Source: Microbacterium sp. SLBN-154
GTDB taxonomy: Bacteria; Actinomycetota; Actinomycetes; Actinomycetales; Microbacteriaceae
Length of the DNA: 64,000 nucleotides
Reading direction: 5' to 3'
Assembly (NCBI RefSeq): GCF_006715565.1
Contig: NZ_VFNL01000001.1
Span: forward strand, 868,001 to 932,000
Shown here: one piece after another, positions 17,455 through 25,945 of the stretch
Position numbering within the stretch: the stretch's first letter is position 1
Layout: every line of letters starts with the position of its first letter
The notes under the pieces: generated by a model
Told to the model about the DNA's origin: nothing
Databases searched by the model: none
The model's input: only the letters and a program-made list of their open reading frames with translations
Position numbers and translations under genes: made by a program

Positions 17455-18471
17455 TCACTTCTTGGCCGCCACGTGCGCCTGCAGGGCCGGGATCACGGTC
17501 TCGCCGTAGACGCGGAGGGTCTCCTCCTTGTTGTCGTGCTGCAGGTACCCCGCGAACTGGGTGACCCCGAGGGCCCGGAGCTGCTCGAGTTTGGCGATGT
17601 GCTCCTCGGCGGTGCCGAGGATGCAGAACCGCTCGACGATCTCGTCGGGCACGAAGTCGACGTGGTCGTTGTCGGCCTTGCCGTGGGTGTTGTAGTCGTA
17701 GCCGGTGCGTCCCGCGATGTACTCGGTGAGCGCATCGGGAACGGCCCCGTGCTGGCCGTACTTGGCCACGATGTCGGCGACGTGGTTGCCGACCATGCCC
17801 CCGAACCACCGGCACTGCTCGCGCATGTGCGCGCGGTCGGTGCCGATGTACATGGGCGCCGCCACGCAGAACGCGATGCTGTCGGGGTCGCGGCCGGCGG
17901 CCTCGGCGGCCTCGCGCACCGTGGTGATCATCCACGCGGCGATGTCGAGGTCGGCCAGCTGCAGGATGAAGCCGTCGCCGACCTCCCCGGTGAGCTTGAG
18001 GGCGAGGGGACCGTAGGCGGCGACCCACACGTCGAGCTCCGACCCGCGGCTCCAGGGGAACTGCAGGGTGGCGCCGTTGTACTCCACCGGGCGCGAGTTG
18101 CCGAGCTCGCGGATGACGTGGATCGACTCCCGCAGCTCCTTCAGCGTCGTCGGCTTGCCGTTCGTCACCCGCACGGCCGAGTCGCCCCGGCCGATGCCGC
18201 AGATGGTGCGGTTGCCATACATCTCGTTGAGGGTCGCGAACACCGAGGCGGTGACCGTCCAGTCGCGGGTGGCCGGGTTCGTCACGAACGGCCCGACGAT
18301 GACGCGCGTGGTCTCGGCGAGGATCGCCGAGTGGATGACGTACGGCTCCTGCCACAGCAGGTGCGAGTCGAAGGTCCACACGTGACTGAACCCGTGCGCC
18401 TCGGCGAGCTTCGCCAGCTGCACGGTGCGGGCCGCGGGCGGGTTGGTCTGCAGGACGACACCGAAGTCCAT
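17455..18471 (-). CDS. LLM-class flavin/F420-dependent oxidoreductase of the pyrimidine cluster
   Basis: 338 residues, luciferase-like TIM barrel. The N-terminus MDFGVVLQTNPP is followed by GFSHVWTFDSHLLWQEPYV and later GRGDSAVR, which line the coenzyme pocket in LLM enzymes. It resembles the small CPS_4043-type F420 subfamily that I recall beside dihydropyrimidinase genes. The frame starts three codons earlier at GTG 18480, but ATG 18471 suits the GGAAGG ten bases upstream. No classical dihydropyrimidine dehydrogenase is visible in the window, so this is the only redox enzyme available for the first pathway step. That role is inference. Confidence 0.85.
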   Translation of the reverse strand: MDFGVVLQTNPPAARTVQLAKLAEAHGFSHVWTFDSHLLWQEPYVIHSAILAETTRVIVGPFVTNPATRDWTVTASVFATLNEMYGNRTICGIGRGDSAVRVTNGKPTTLKELRESIHVIRELGNSRPVEYNGATLQFPWSRGSELDVWVAAYGPLALKLTGEVGDGFILQLADLDIAAWMITTVREAAEAAGRDPDSIAFCVAAPMYIGTDRAHMREQCRWFGGMVGNHVADIVAKYGQHGAVPDALTEYIAGRTGYDYNTHGKADNDHVDFVPDEIVERFCILGTAEEHIAKLEQLRALGVTQFAGYLQHDNKEETLRVYGETVIPALQAHVAAKK

Positions 18472-18487
18472 GGCCGTCACACCTTCC

Positions 18488-18519
18488 GGTCGTTGAGCGA
18501 GCGAAGCGAGACGAAACGC
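18488..18519. repeat. Short intergenic repeat-like sequence
   Basis: The stretch GTTGAGCGAGCGAAGCGAG followed by ACGAAACG lies in the 67-base gap between the dihydropyrimidinase and LLM genes. I recall near-identical copies scattered in Microbacteriaceae genomes; only one copy is in this window. Confidence 0.35.
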
Positions 18520-18538
18520 CCGACGGGAGCAGGCGCGC

Positions 18539-19972
18539 TCATACGAGGTACTGGCTCAGGCCACGGCGCAGGTACTGCCCGTCGCCCTTGCTGCCGTGGT
18601 ACATGCCGCCGTCGACGATGACCTTGCCGCGGGAGATGACGGTGTCGACGTGACCGTCGACCTCGAAGCCCTCCCACGCCGAATGATCCATGTTCATGTG
18701 GTGACTGGCCGCCGAGATGGTGGTGTGTCCGTGGGGGTCGTAGACCACGACATCGCCGTCGGCACCGGGCTGGATCACCCCCTTCTTGCCGTACAGGCCG
18801 AACATCCGCGCCGGGGTCGTGGAGGTCAGCTCCACCCAGCGCTCGAGCGTGATCTTCCCGGTGACGACGCCCTGGTACATGAGGTCCATGCGGTGCTCGA
18901 CGGAGCCGATCCCATTGGGGATTGCGCGGAAGTCATCCTTCCCCAGCTCCTTCTGCCCCTTCATGCAGAACGGGCAGTGGTCGGTGGAGACCATCTGGAT
19001 GTCGTTCGTGCGCAGGGCTTGCCACATGTGGTGCTGATGACCCTCGCTGCGGCTGCGCAGCGGCGTGGAGCACACCCACTTCGCACCCTCGAACTGACCC
19101 CACTCCTCGCTGAACGCGCCCAGCTGCTCCTCGAGCGAGAGGTAGAGGTACTGCGGGCAGGTCTCGCCGAAGACGTTCCAGCCCTGGTCGCGCGCCCAGG
19201 CCAGCTGGTCCACGGCCTGCTTGGCGCTGACGTGCACCACGTACAGCGGGGCGCCGGTGAGGTTCGCCAGCATGATCGCGCGGTGGGTGGCCTCCTCCTC
19301 CATCTGCCACGCGCGGGCGATGCCGTGGTAGTACGGCGCCTTCTTGCCGACCTCGGCGAGCTGGGCGGCCAGCACGTCGATGGCGGGGCCGTTCTCGGCG
19401 TGCATCATCGTCAGCAGGCCCGTGTCGGCCGACTTCTGCATCGCCCGCAGGATCTGGGCGTCGTCGGAGTAGAACACCCCGGGGTAGGCCATGAAGAGCT
19501 TGAAGCTCGTCACCCCCTCGTCGATGAGGGAGTCCATCGCCCGGAGCGAGTCGTCGTCGACCCCGCCGATGATCTGGTGGAACCCGTAATCGATCGCGCA
19601 GTTGCCGGCGGCCTTGTCGTGCCATGCGGCGAGTCCGTCTTCGACGCGCTCGCCGTAGCGCTGCACGGCGAAGTCGATGATGCTCGTCGTCCCGCCCCAC
19701 GCGGCGGCGCGCGTGCCGGTCTCGAAGGTGTCCGAGGCGGCGGTGCCCCCGAAGGGCAGCTCCATGTGGGTGTGGGCGTCGATGCCGCCCGGAATCACGT
19801 ACTTACCGGTCGCGTCGATGACGGTGTCGACGGATGCCGCCAGGTCGGTGCCCAGCAGCTGCGAACCGGGTGCCAGCACCGCGACGATGGTCTCGCCGTC
19901 GATGAGCACGTCGGCCTCGCCGCGGCCGGTCGCGGAGACGACGGTGCCTCCGGTGATGAGTGTGGTGGTCAT
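18539..19972 (-). CDS. hydA: Dihydropyrimidinase / D-hydantoinase
   Basis: Predicted to hydrolyse dihydrouracil and dihydrothymine (or hydantoins) to N-carbamoyl amino acids at a binuclear metal site. Metal ligands are all present: H67 and H69 in GIDAHTHMELPFGGT, carbamylated K158 in TSFKLFMAYPG, H191, H247 and D331 in STDHCPF. 477 residues, normal for the family. GAAGGGATC precedes ATG 19972. It lies between the amidohydrolase that would take its product and the LLM oxidoreductase that might make its substrate. Confidence 0.93.
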   Translation of the reverse strand: MTTTLITGGTVVSATGRGEADVLIDGETIVAVLAPGSQLLGTDLAASVDTVIDATGKYVIPGGIDAHTHMELPFGGTAASDTFETGTRAAAWGGTTSIIDFAVQRYGERVEDGLAAWHDKAAGNCAIDYGFHQIIGGVDDDSLRAMDSLIDEGVTSFKLFMAYPGVFYSDDAQILRAMQKSADTGLLTMMHAENGPAIDVLAAQLAEVGKKAPYYHGIARAWQMEEEATHRAIMLANLTGAPLYVVHVSAKQAVDQLAWARDQGWNVFGETCPQYLYLSLEEQLGAFSEEWGQFEGAKWVCSTPLRSRSEGHQHHMWQALRTNDIQMVSTDHCPFCMKGQKELGKDDFRAIPNGIGSVEHRMDLMYQGVVTGKITLERWVELTSTTPARMFGLYGKKGVIQPGADGDVVVYDPHGHTTISAASHHMNMDHSAWEGFEVDGHVDTVISRGKVIVDGGMYHGSKGDGQYLRRGLSQYLV

Positions 19973-20003
19973 GCTCGATCCCTTCCTGCGTGCGCTGCGC
20001 GAC

Positions 20004-20852
20004 TCACGGCTTCGCGATCCGGGTGTACGAGTCGGGACGGCGATCGCGATAGAACTGCCAGTCGTCGCGCATCTCCCGCACCATCTCCATGTCGAGGTCG
20101 CGCACGAGGATCTCCTCCTCGGTGCCCGAGCCGCGCTCGCCGACGAAGTTGCCGCGCGGGTCGATCACCTGGCTGGTGCCGTAGAAGTCCACGGCGAGGT
20201 CGCCGTACTCGTTGTCCTCGCGGCCCACCCGGTTGGGCTGCAGCACGAAGTAGCCGTTGGCGACCGCGGCCGCGGGTCCCTCCACCTCCCAGAGCCGGTT
20301 GGACAGGCCGGGCTTGGTGGCGTTGGGGTTGAACACCATGTGCGCGTCGGCGAGGCCGAGTTCGCGCCATCCCTCGGGGAAGTGCCGGTCGTAGCAGATG
20401 TACATGCCGATCCGGCCGACGGCGGTGTCGAAGACGGGGTAGCCGAGGTTCCCCGGACGGAAGTAGAACTTCTCCCAGAACCGGTCGAGGTGCGGGAGGT
20501 GGTGCTTGCGGTACTTCCCGAGGATGGTGCCGTCGGCATCGACCAGCACCGCGGTGTTGTAGTAGACCCCGGTCTCGGCCTCCTCGTAGATGGGGAGGAC
20601 CATCACCGTGCCCAGCTCCTTGGCGACCGCGGCGAAGCGCTGCACGATCGGGCCGTCGGCGGCCTCGGCGAAGCGGTAGTACTTCTTGTCCTGCGTGATC
20701 CCGAAGTAGGGGCCGTAGAACAGCTCCTGGAAGCACACCACCTGTGCGCCCTGAGCGGCGGCATCCCGGGCGAAGCCCTCGTGCTTGTCGAGCATCGACG
20801 CCTTGTCGCCGGTCCACGTGGTCTGTGTGATCGCTGCGCGCACCATCGTCAT
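20004..20852 (-). CDS. Nitrilase-superfamily amidohydrolase, probable beta-ureidopropionase
   Basis: 282 residues with the full catalytic triad of the superfamily: E43 (CFQELFYGPY), K116 (GKYRKHHLP) and C153 (MYICYDRHFPEGW). The Tyr-Asp-Arg-His run after the Cys is typical of N-carbamyl-beta-alanine amidohydrolases. It would convert the dihydropyrimidinase product to beta-alanine, CO2 and ammonia. It is the first gene of the minus-strand cluster, divergent from a two-component system across a 246-base gap with two palindromes. Confidence 0.88.
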   Translation of the reverse strand: MTMVRAAITQTTWTGDKASMLDKHEGFARDAAAQGAQVVCFQELFYGPYFGITQDKKYYRFAEAADGPIVQRFAAVAKELGTVMVLPIYEEAETGVYYNTAVLVDADGTILGKYRKHHLPHLDRFWEKFYFRPGNLGYPVFDTAVGRIGMYICYDRHFPEGWRELGLADAHMVFNPNATKPGLSNRLWEVEGPAAAVANGYFVLQPNRVGREDNEYGDLAVDFYGTSQVIDPRGNFVGERGSGTEEEILVRDLDMEMVREMRDDWQFYRDRRPDSYTRIAKP

Positions 20853-20925
20853 CTACGCATCTCCATCCGTGTCGTCCAGTACTTCTTCGTGCTGACGCCG
20901 ACGGGGACCGGTGTCGGGACCGTCC

Positions 20926-20939
20926 GGTGAGTACTCACC
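20926..20939. promoter_or_regulatory. Perfect 14-bp palindrome in the divergent regulatory gap
   Basis: GGTGAGTACTCACC is a perfect palindrome in the 246-base gap between the pyrimidine cluster and the two-component genes. It is a good candidate operator for the catabolic operon. Confidence 0.45.
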
Positions 20940-21061
20940 CCGTGGACTGATCCTTCTTCCCAGACGTTTCCCGCCGGTTTCGGCCTGTGTCCGGACAGTA
21001 AAGCCTCGGGCCGCGCGCCCACAAGGGGCGGTCGCCGCGTCGCGGAGATACATCGGAGGAC

Positions 21062-21079
21062 GGATGCCACGCGGCATCC
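21062..21079. promoter_or_regulatory. 18-bp inverted repeat over the histidine kinase -35 region
   Basis: GGATGCC-ACGC-GGCATCC has seven-base arms and covers the position where a -35 element would lie for the -10 at 21087. It is a possible repressor or response-regulator site. Confidence 0.45.
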
Positions 21080-21086
21080 ACTCCTC

Positions 21087-21098
21087 TACCGTGAAACG
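21087..21098 (+). promoter_or_regulatory. Putative leaderless promoter -10 of the two-component operon
   Basis: TACCGT (21087-21092) ends six bases before GTG 21099, and no Shine-Dalgarno sequence is present. Confidence 0.5.
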
Positions 21099-22277
21099 GT
21101 GTTCCGACCGCTTCGTCCCCTCCAGACCGCGACCGACATCGCGCTGGCGGCCGGTTTCTTCTTCGTCGCCGTCGTCTTCGAGCTGAACGCGGGTGTCGGG
21201 GTGGTCGGACCGCCCACCGGGACGCTGGCGGTGCTCGGCGTCATCGGTTACGTGCTGCTGTTCAGCGTGGCGCTGGGGTTCCGCCGGTTCTCGCCGGGGG
21301 TCGCCCTGGCGCTGGCGTGGGCGGGCGCCCTTCTGCAGATGAGCCTGCTGCGCGGGCCGAGCCTGGTCGACTTCGCGATCTTCGGGGTGCTCTACGCCAC
21401 GGCGGCCTACGGGAGCATCCGGGTGTTCTGGGCCGGGCTCGCGTCGGCGGTGACGGGCGCCGTCGTCATCACCCTCTATCTGTACCTCGGGCCGCTCTAC
21501 TCCGCGCCCCTCGACCTCTCGGTGCTCCCCATCGCGGTGATCGTGCTCGGGGGATCCACCTTCGCGCTGATGCTCGCCTGGACCTGCGGCGCCCTCGTGC
21601 GCACCGCGCGGCGCGCGCGCGAGAACCGCCTCGCCCGGGAGCGCGCCGAAGAGGAGGCGCGGTCGGAGTTCGAGCGCGCGCGGATCGCGCGCGACATGCA
21701 CGACGTCGTCGCCCACTCGCTGGCGGTAGTCGTCGCTCAGGCCGATGGGGCGCGGTACGCCGCGGCGGCCGATCCGCAGGCGGCGACGGCCGCCCTGCAG
21801 ACGATCTCGTCGACGGCTCGCGCCGCGCTCGCCGACGTGCGGCTGCTCCTGACGCAGCTGCGCCACAGCCAGGGCGACGGCCCGCAGCCGGGCCTGGCCG
21901 ACCTCGAGGAGCTGTGGGCGCAGGTGCGCGCCGCGGGGGTCGACCTGCGCGTCGACATCGACCCCGCCCCGCCGGGCGAGCCGCCGGCATCGGTGCAGAT
22001 CGCCGTCTACCGCATCCTGCAGGAGGCGTTGACGAACGCGCTGCGGCACGGGCGCGGCGAAGTCTCCGTGCGGCTGGGGTGGCACGCCGATCGCGTGGAG
22101 CTCGCGGTGCGCAACGCCAGGGCGGTCGACGGTGCGCCATCGGCCGACGGCCCACGGGGCCACGGCGTGATCGGCATGCGCGAGCGCGCCCAGCTGGTGG
22201 GCGGGCGGCTGGAGGCCGGCGAGGACGGTGACGACTGGGTCGTCTCGGCGACGGTGCCGATCGGGGCGACCGTATGA
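21099..22277 (+). CDS. Sensor histidine kinase, NarL/DesK-type (HisKA_3)
   Basis: 392 residues. Up to six membrane helices fill residues 10-165, with almost no extracellular loop, so it likely senses a membrane or intracellular signal. An Arg/Glu-rich coiled linker (168-195) leads to the HisKA_3 box RIARDMHDVVAHSLA with phospho-acceptor H201. The HATPase part has EALTNALRHG and GHGVIGMRERA. GTG 21099 is supported by TACCGT six bases upstream. It overlaps its response regulator by ATGA and is divergent from the pyrimidine cluster, which it may regulate. Confidence 0.92.
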   Translation: MFRPLRPLQTATDIALAAGFFFVAVVFELNAGVGVVGPPTGTLAVLGVIGYVLLFSVALGFRRFSPGVALALAWAGALLQMSLLRGPSLVDFAIFGVLYATAAYGSIRVFWAGLASAVTGAVVITLYLYLGPLYSAPLDLSVLPIAVIVLGGSTFALMLAWTCGALVRTARRARENRLARERAEEEARSEFERARIARDMHDVVAHSLAVVVAQADGARYAAAADPQAATAALQTISSTARAALADVRLLLTQLRHSQGDGPQPGLADLEELWAQVRAAGVDLRVDIDPAPPGEPPASVQIAVYRILQEALTNALRHGRGEVSVRLGWHADRVELAVRNARAVDGAPSADGPRGHGVIGMRERAQLVGGRLEAGEDGDDWVVSATVPIGATV

Positions 22278-22930
22278 GCGGGGGCGACGGGGCGATCCGC
22301 GTCGTGCTGGTGGACGATCAGGCGCTGTTCCGCGCGGGGATTCGCATGGTGGTCGATTCCCAGCCCGACCTCGAGGTCGTCGGCGAAGCCGCCGACGGGC
22401 GCGAGGCGCTCGCGGTCGTGCGGGCGGCACGGCCCGACGTGGTGCTGATGGACATCCGGATGCCGGTGATGGACGGCCTCGCCGCCACCGCCGAGCTGCT
22501 GCGCGACCCTGATCCGCCGCGCGTGGTGATGCTGACGACGTTCGACCTCGACGAGGCGGCGGCGCGGGCGATCCGCGGGGGAGCGAGCGGCTTCCTGCTC
22601 AAGGACGCCGACCCCGAGTTCCTCCTGGCCGCGATCCGCACCGTCCACGCGGGGTCGGCGGTGATCGCCGCATCGGCGACCCGTGATCTGTTCGCCCGGT
22701 TCGCCGACGCCGCGCCGCGCCCCGTTCCTCCCGCGTACGGCGGTCTCACCGAGCGCGAGCGAGAGATCTTCGCGCTCGCCGCGCGGGGGCTCTCCAATGC
22801 CGAGATCGCCGCCCGGGAGTACCTCTCGGAGGCCACGGTCAAGACGCACATCAGTCGCATCCTGACCAAGCTCGCGCTCCGCGATCGCGTGCAGCTGGTG
22901 GTCTTCGCCTTCGAGCACGGCCTGGCCTGA
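22274..22930 (+). CDS. NarL/FixJ-family response regulator
   Basis: 218 residues. Receiver domain with VLVDDQALFR, phospho-acceptor D60 in VVLMDIRMP and conserved K110 in GFLLKD. LuxR-type helix-turn-helix at the C-terminus: LTEREREIFALAARGLSN, then ATVKTHISRILTKL. It is translationally coupled to the kinase gene, forming a standard two-component pair. A tandem palindrome array begins 40 bases after its stop. Confidence 0.93.
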   Translation: MSGGDGAIRVVLVDDQALFRAGIRMVVDSQPDLEVVGEAADGREALAVVRAARPDVVLMDIRMPVMDGLAATAELLRDPDPPRVVMLTTFDLDEAAARAIRGGASGFLLKDADPEFLLAAIRTVHAGSAVIAASATRDLFARFADAAPRPVPPAYGGLTEREREIFALAARGLSNAEIAAREYLSEATVKTHISRILTKLALRDRVQLVVFAFEHGLA

Positions 22931-22970
22931 GCGCGCCGCGCGAGGCGTGGGCGGACTGCGTGCCGGGTCG

Positions 22971-23338
22971 AGGTGGCGCAGATGGTCGCGTTCGGCTGTT
23001 GCGGCCGACCATCTGTGCCACCTGAGTGCGTGGGCCCTTATCGAGGTGTCGCGGATGGTCGCGTTCGGCTGTTGCAGCCGACCATCTGTGCCACCTGAGT
23101 GCGTGGGTTCTCATCGAGGTGTCGCGGATGGTCGCGTTCGGGTGTTGCAGCCGACCATTTGTGCCACCTGAGTGCGTGGGTTCTCATCGAGGTGTCGCGG
23201 ATGGTCGCGTTCGGGTGTTGCAGCCGACCATCTGTGCCACCTGGCTGCGTGGGGCCGGGTACTCCTGCGAGGGTCGCGCGGACCGAGGTGACGCAGATGG
23301 TCGCGGTGAGGCTCTGAATCCGACCAGTCGCGCCACCT
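22971..23338. repeat. Tandem array of 73-bp palindromic units
   Basis: The 528-base gap from 22931 to 23458 holds no gene but has four regularly spaced hairpins and one degenerate fifth copy. Left arms (18 bases) start at 22971, 23044, 23117 and 23190, exactly 73 bases apart; matching right arms end at 23023, 23096, 23169 and 23242. The fifth copy spans 23286-23338. Arms of unit 1 pair at 17 of 18 positions; units 2-4 have two wobbles and one mismatch. Units 2-4 are almost identical, which suggests recent duplication. Confidence 0.85.
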
Positions 23339-23445
23339 CCGCGCGCGCCCGGGGGCTGCGCCCTCGCGGAAGCCCGGCCCTGCGTCATCCTTCCGATGTA
23401 CACGGATCGACCCCGCGGCCGACGCGCCCGCACCCCGCCGATTCC

Positions 23446-23458
23446 TAGCGTCGAAGGC
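23446..23458 (+). promoter_or_regulatory. Putative leaderless promoter -10 of the FtsX-type ABC operon
   Basis: TAGCGT (23446-23451) lies seven bases before ATG 23459. A weak inverted repeat, CATC-N5-GATG, lies about 50 bases upstream (23388-23400) and could be a regulator site. Confidence 0.45.
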
Positions 23459-24244
23459 ATGCACATCTCCTCCACAGACCTGGGCCTGGCTGCCCGGGTG
23501 CAGCAGCTGACCAAGACCTACGGCACGGGCGACAGCGCGGTGCGCGCGCTCGACGGCGTGACCATCGGCATCCGCCGCGGCGAGTTCACCGCGATCATGG
23601 GCCCGTCCGGCTCGGGCAAGTCCACGCTCATGCACGTCATGGCAGGACTCGACGCTCCGACGTCGGGCCGCGCGTGGCTCGGCGACACCGAGATCACCGG
23701 CCTGACCGACCTCGAGCTCACCATCCTGCGCCGCCGCCGCGTCGGGTTCGTCTTCCAGGCGTTCAACCTCGTGCCGACCCTCGACGCGATCGGCAACATC
23801 CTGCTGCCCTTCGACCTCGACGGGCGGCGTCCCTCCGCACTGGAGCGCGCGCGCATCGATCGGCTCGTCGCATCGCTCGGGCTCTCCTCACGGCTCGGCC
23901 ACCGCCCGCATCAGCTCTCCGGGGGGCAGCAGCAGCGCGTCGCGATCGCCCGCGCCCTCGCCACCGCCCCCGACGTGGTGTTCGCCGACGAGCCGACCGG
24001 CAATCTCGACTCCCGCAGCGGCCGCGAAGTGCTGCGCCTTCTCGCCGATGCCAGCCGCGAGCACGGCCAGTCGATCGCGATGGTCACCCACGACCCCGTG
24101 GCAGCCAGTCACGCCGACCGCGTGATCGTGCTCGGCGACGGCCGCATCGCCGCCGACAAGCCGCGACAGAGCGCCGAGGAGATCTCGGCCTTCCTCCTCG
24201 CCGGCGAGCTGTCGGGCCCCGCATCCGCGCAGGTGACGGCATGA
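23459..24244 (+). CDS. ABC transporter ATP-binding protein (MacB/LolD-like)
   Basis: 261 residues. Walker [10 protein letters not shown] at 48-56, Q-loop [12 protein letters not shown], signature LSGGQQQR, Walker [14 protein letters not shown]. This is the pattern of ATPases that partner FtsX-type permeases in lipoprotein, macrolide or bacteriocin export or in signalling. ATG 23459 is chosen because the TAGCGT hexamer lies seven bases upstream and the ABC domain starts soon after. The permease gene overlaps by ATGA. Confidence 0.92.
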   Translation: MHISSTDLGLAARVQQLTKTYGTGDSAVRALDGVTIGIRRGEFTAIMGPSGSGKSTLMHVMAGLDAPTSGRAWLGDTEITGLTDLELTILRRRRVGFVFQAFNLVPTLDAIGNILLPFDLDGRRPSALERARIDRLVASLGLSSRLGHRPHQLSGGQQQRVAIARALATAPDVVFADEPTGNLDSRSGREVLRLLADASREHGQSIAMVTHDPVAASHADRVIVLGDGRIAADKPRQSAEEISAFLLAGELSGPASAQVTA

Positions 24245-25710
24245 GCGCGGTCGCCCTGGCGGAGGGAACAGACCGGATGGCGCGGACCGCCGCCCCGCGA
24301 TGGGCCTTCCTGCGCGAGCGCGGCATGGGCGCGAGCATCCTCGTCGCAGCCATCTCGAGCGCCTTCGGCGTGCTCCTCGTCTCGGTCACGGGGTACCTGG
24401 CTGCAATCCTCCGCGCCGACCCCTACATCGGAGACAGCGGGACGCTGGCCTTCGTGCTGAGCTTCCTCACCGTCATCCTCGTCGGCGTCGCCGTCTACGT
24501 CGCCGGGATCGTCACCGCGAACACGTTCGCCACGGTGATCGCCGGGCGCACCCGGCAGATCGCGCTCATGCGCCTCATCGGCGCCTCGGCGCGCGCGCAG
24601 CGCCAGGAGGTCGCCCGACAGGGACTCGTCGTCGGCATCATCGGCGCTCTCAGCGGCCTCGTCGCCGGCACCGGCGTCGCCGCGCTCGGCGTGGTCGTCG
24701 GCACCGAGCTGCTGGGGCTCGACGGCGTTTCGTACGGTGTCGTCACGGGAGAGCTCCTGGTGCCCGCGGTCATCGTCGCGCTCACGACCTGGGTCGCGGC
24801 GTGGGCAGGATCGCGGCGGGTGCTGACCGTCACCCCGATGCAGGCCCTCGGGGGCGCCGTCGAGGCCACGCGTGAGGAGGTCGTCCGTCGCACCGGACGC
24901 AACCTCACCTCCGTCGTGCTGTTCGCCGTCGGCGGCGCGCTTCTCGCAGCTGGCGTCGCGCTCGGGCTCATCACCCCGCTGGGAGTCGCCGTCGCGTTCA
25001 TCGGCGGCATCCTGTCCTTCACCGGCATCGCGCTCGGCGCGACCCTTCTCATGCCTCCGGTCCTGCGGCTGATCGGTCGCCTGTTCGGAGGGTCGGCGAC
25101 GGCGCGGCTGGCCGCCGAGAACGCGCTGCGCTACCCCGAGCGCTCGAGCCGCATGGCGATCGGGGTGGTGATGGGCGTGACGCTCGTGACGATGTTCGCC
25201 GTCGCCATCGAGTCGACCAAGGCGGTGCTCACCGCGTCGGCGGGTGGCGAGCTGCCGACCGAGATGGCGGCGGTGCTCGACACCTTCGCCGCGGTCATGA
25301 TGGGGCTCGTGGCCGTCTCGGCGGTGATCGCCGCGGTGGGCCTGGTGAACCTCCTCACCCTCGGTGTCGTGCAGCGCCGTCGCGAGCTCGGGCTCCTCCG
25401 CGCCCTCGGACTCACCGCCCCCCAGGTGCGGCGGGTCGTGCTGCTCGAAGCCGCTCACCTCACCATCGCCGCCCTCGCGACCGGTCTCGTCCTGGGCGTG
25501 GCCTACGGATGGGCGGGCGCGCAGTCACTGCTCGGCTCGGTGCCGGGCGATCCGAGTCTCGCGCCGGGACCGACCTTCGTGTGGCCGGCAGTGCCCCTCG
25601 TCCCGGTGCTCGTCGTGGTGACGGCGACCGCGGTGCTGACCCTCGTCGCCGCGGTGGTGCCGACCCGCCTCGCGACCCGGGTCGCGCCGGTGGAGGCGCT
25701 CGCGGAGTGA
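24241..25710 (+). CDS. FtsX-like ABC transporter permease
   Basis: 489 residues with about eight to ten membrane helices and two FtsX-type halves. RTRQIALMRLIGASARAQRQ and RRRELGLLRALGLTAPQVRR are the cytoplasmic coupling segments typical of FtsX/MacB permeases. The extracellular portions are short, unlike MacB. It is coupled to the ATPase by ATGA. A two-component system lies upstream across the palindrome array and may control the transporter, a common arrangement in Gram-positive bacteria. Confidence 0.9.
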   Translation: MSAVALAEGTDRMARTAAPRWAFLRERGMGASILVAAISSAFGVLLVSVTGYLAAILRADPYIGDSGTLAFVLSFLTVILVGVAVYVAGIVTANTFATVIAGRTRQIALMRLIGASARAQRQEVARQGLVVGIIGALSGLVAGTGVAALGVVVGTELLGLDGVSYGVVTGELLVPAVIVALTTWVAAWAGSRRVLTVTPMQALGGAVEATREEVVRRTGRNLTSVVLFAVGGALLAAGVALGLITPLGVAVAFIGGILSFTGIALGATLLMPPVLRLIGRLFGGSATARLAAENALRYPERSSRMAIGVVMGVTLVTMFAVAIESTKAVLTASAGGELPTEMAAVLDTFAAVMMGLVAVSAVIAAVGLVNLLTLGVVQRRRELGLLRALGLTAPQVRRVVLLEAAHLTIAALATGLVLGVAYGWAGAQSLLGSVPGDPSLAPGPTFVWPAVPLVPVLVVVTATAVLTLVAAVVPTRLATRVAPVEALAE

Positions 25711-25760
25711 GGCGCGGGCCGCGGCGAGCGCCTGCGCGGGCGTGCTCGCCCCGCGGACCG

Positions 25761-25823
25761 GAGGAGATCGACACACCCAAGGACTCGCGGCGGCGCAGCC
25801 GCCTCCCTCGTGTCGATCTCCTC
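25761..25823. terminator. Hairpin D downstream of the FtsX-type permease
   Basis: Fourteen-base perfect arms 25761-25774 and 25810-25823, with an inner GGCGGC/GCCGCC stem. It starts 51 bases after the permease stop. There is no T-run, so it may be a transcript-end structure or a mobile palindrome rather than a classical terminator. Confidence 0.5.
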
Positions 25824-25854
25824 CCGTGTGTCGCCGAGGCTCACCTGCGCGCGA

Positions 25855-25923
25855 CCGAAACCGACCTGCCCCGCCGAGACCCACTTCGTCGCGGTGGGTT
25901 TCGGCGCCCAAGGTGGGTTTCGG
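25855..25923. repeat. Palindromic intergenic element E
   Basis: Arms 25855-25884 and 25894-25923 match at 24 of 30 positions around a nine-base loop. Each arm has two CGARACC words, giving two direct and two inverted copies, and the inner GGCGCCGA core is shared with element A. It lies between converging genes, 22 bases from the SRPBCC-like gene stop. Confidence 0.6.
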
Positions 25924-25945
25924 TGGATGAACGGGCAGCCGGAGG

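Noticed and set aside
22971..23338. CRISPR-like array
   Set aside because: The regular 73-base spacing looks array-like, but the sequence between palindromes is also repeated, so there are no unique spacers, and no cas genes are present.
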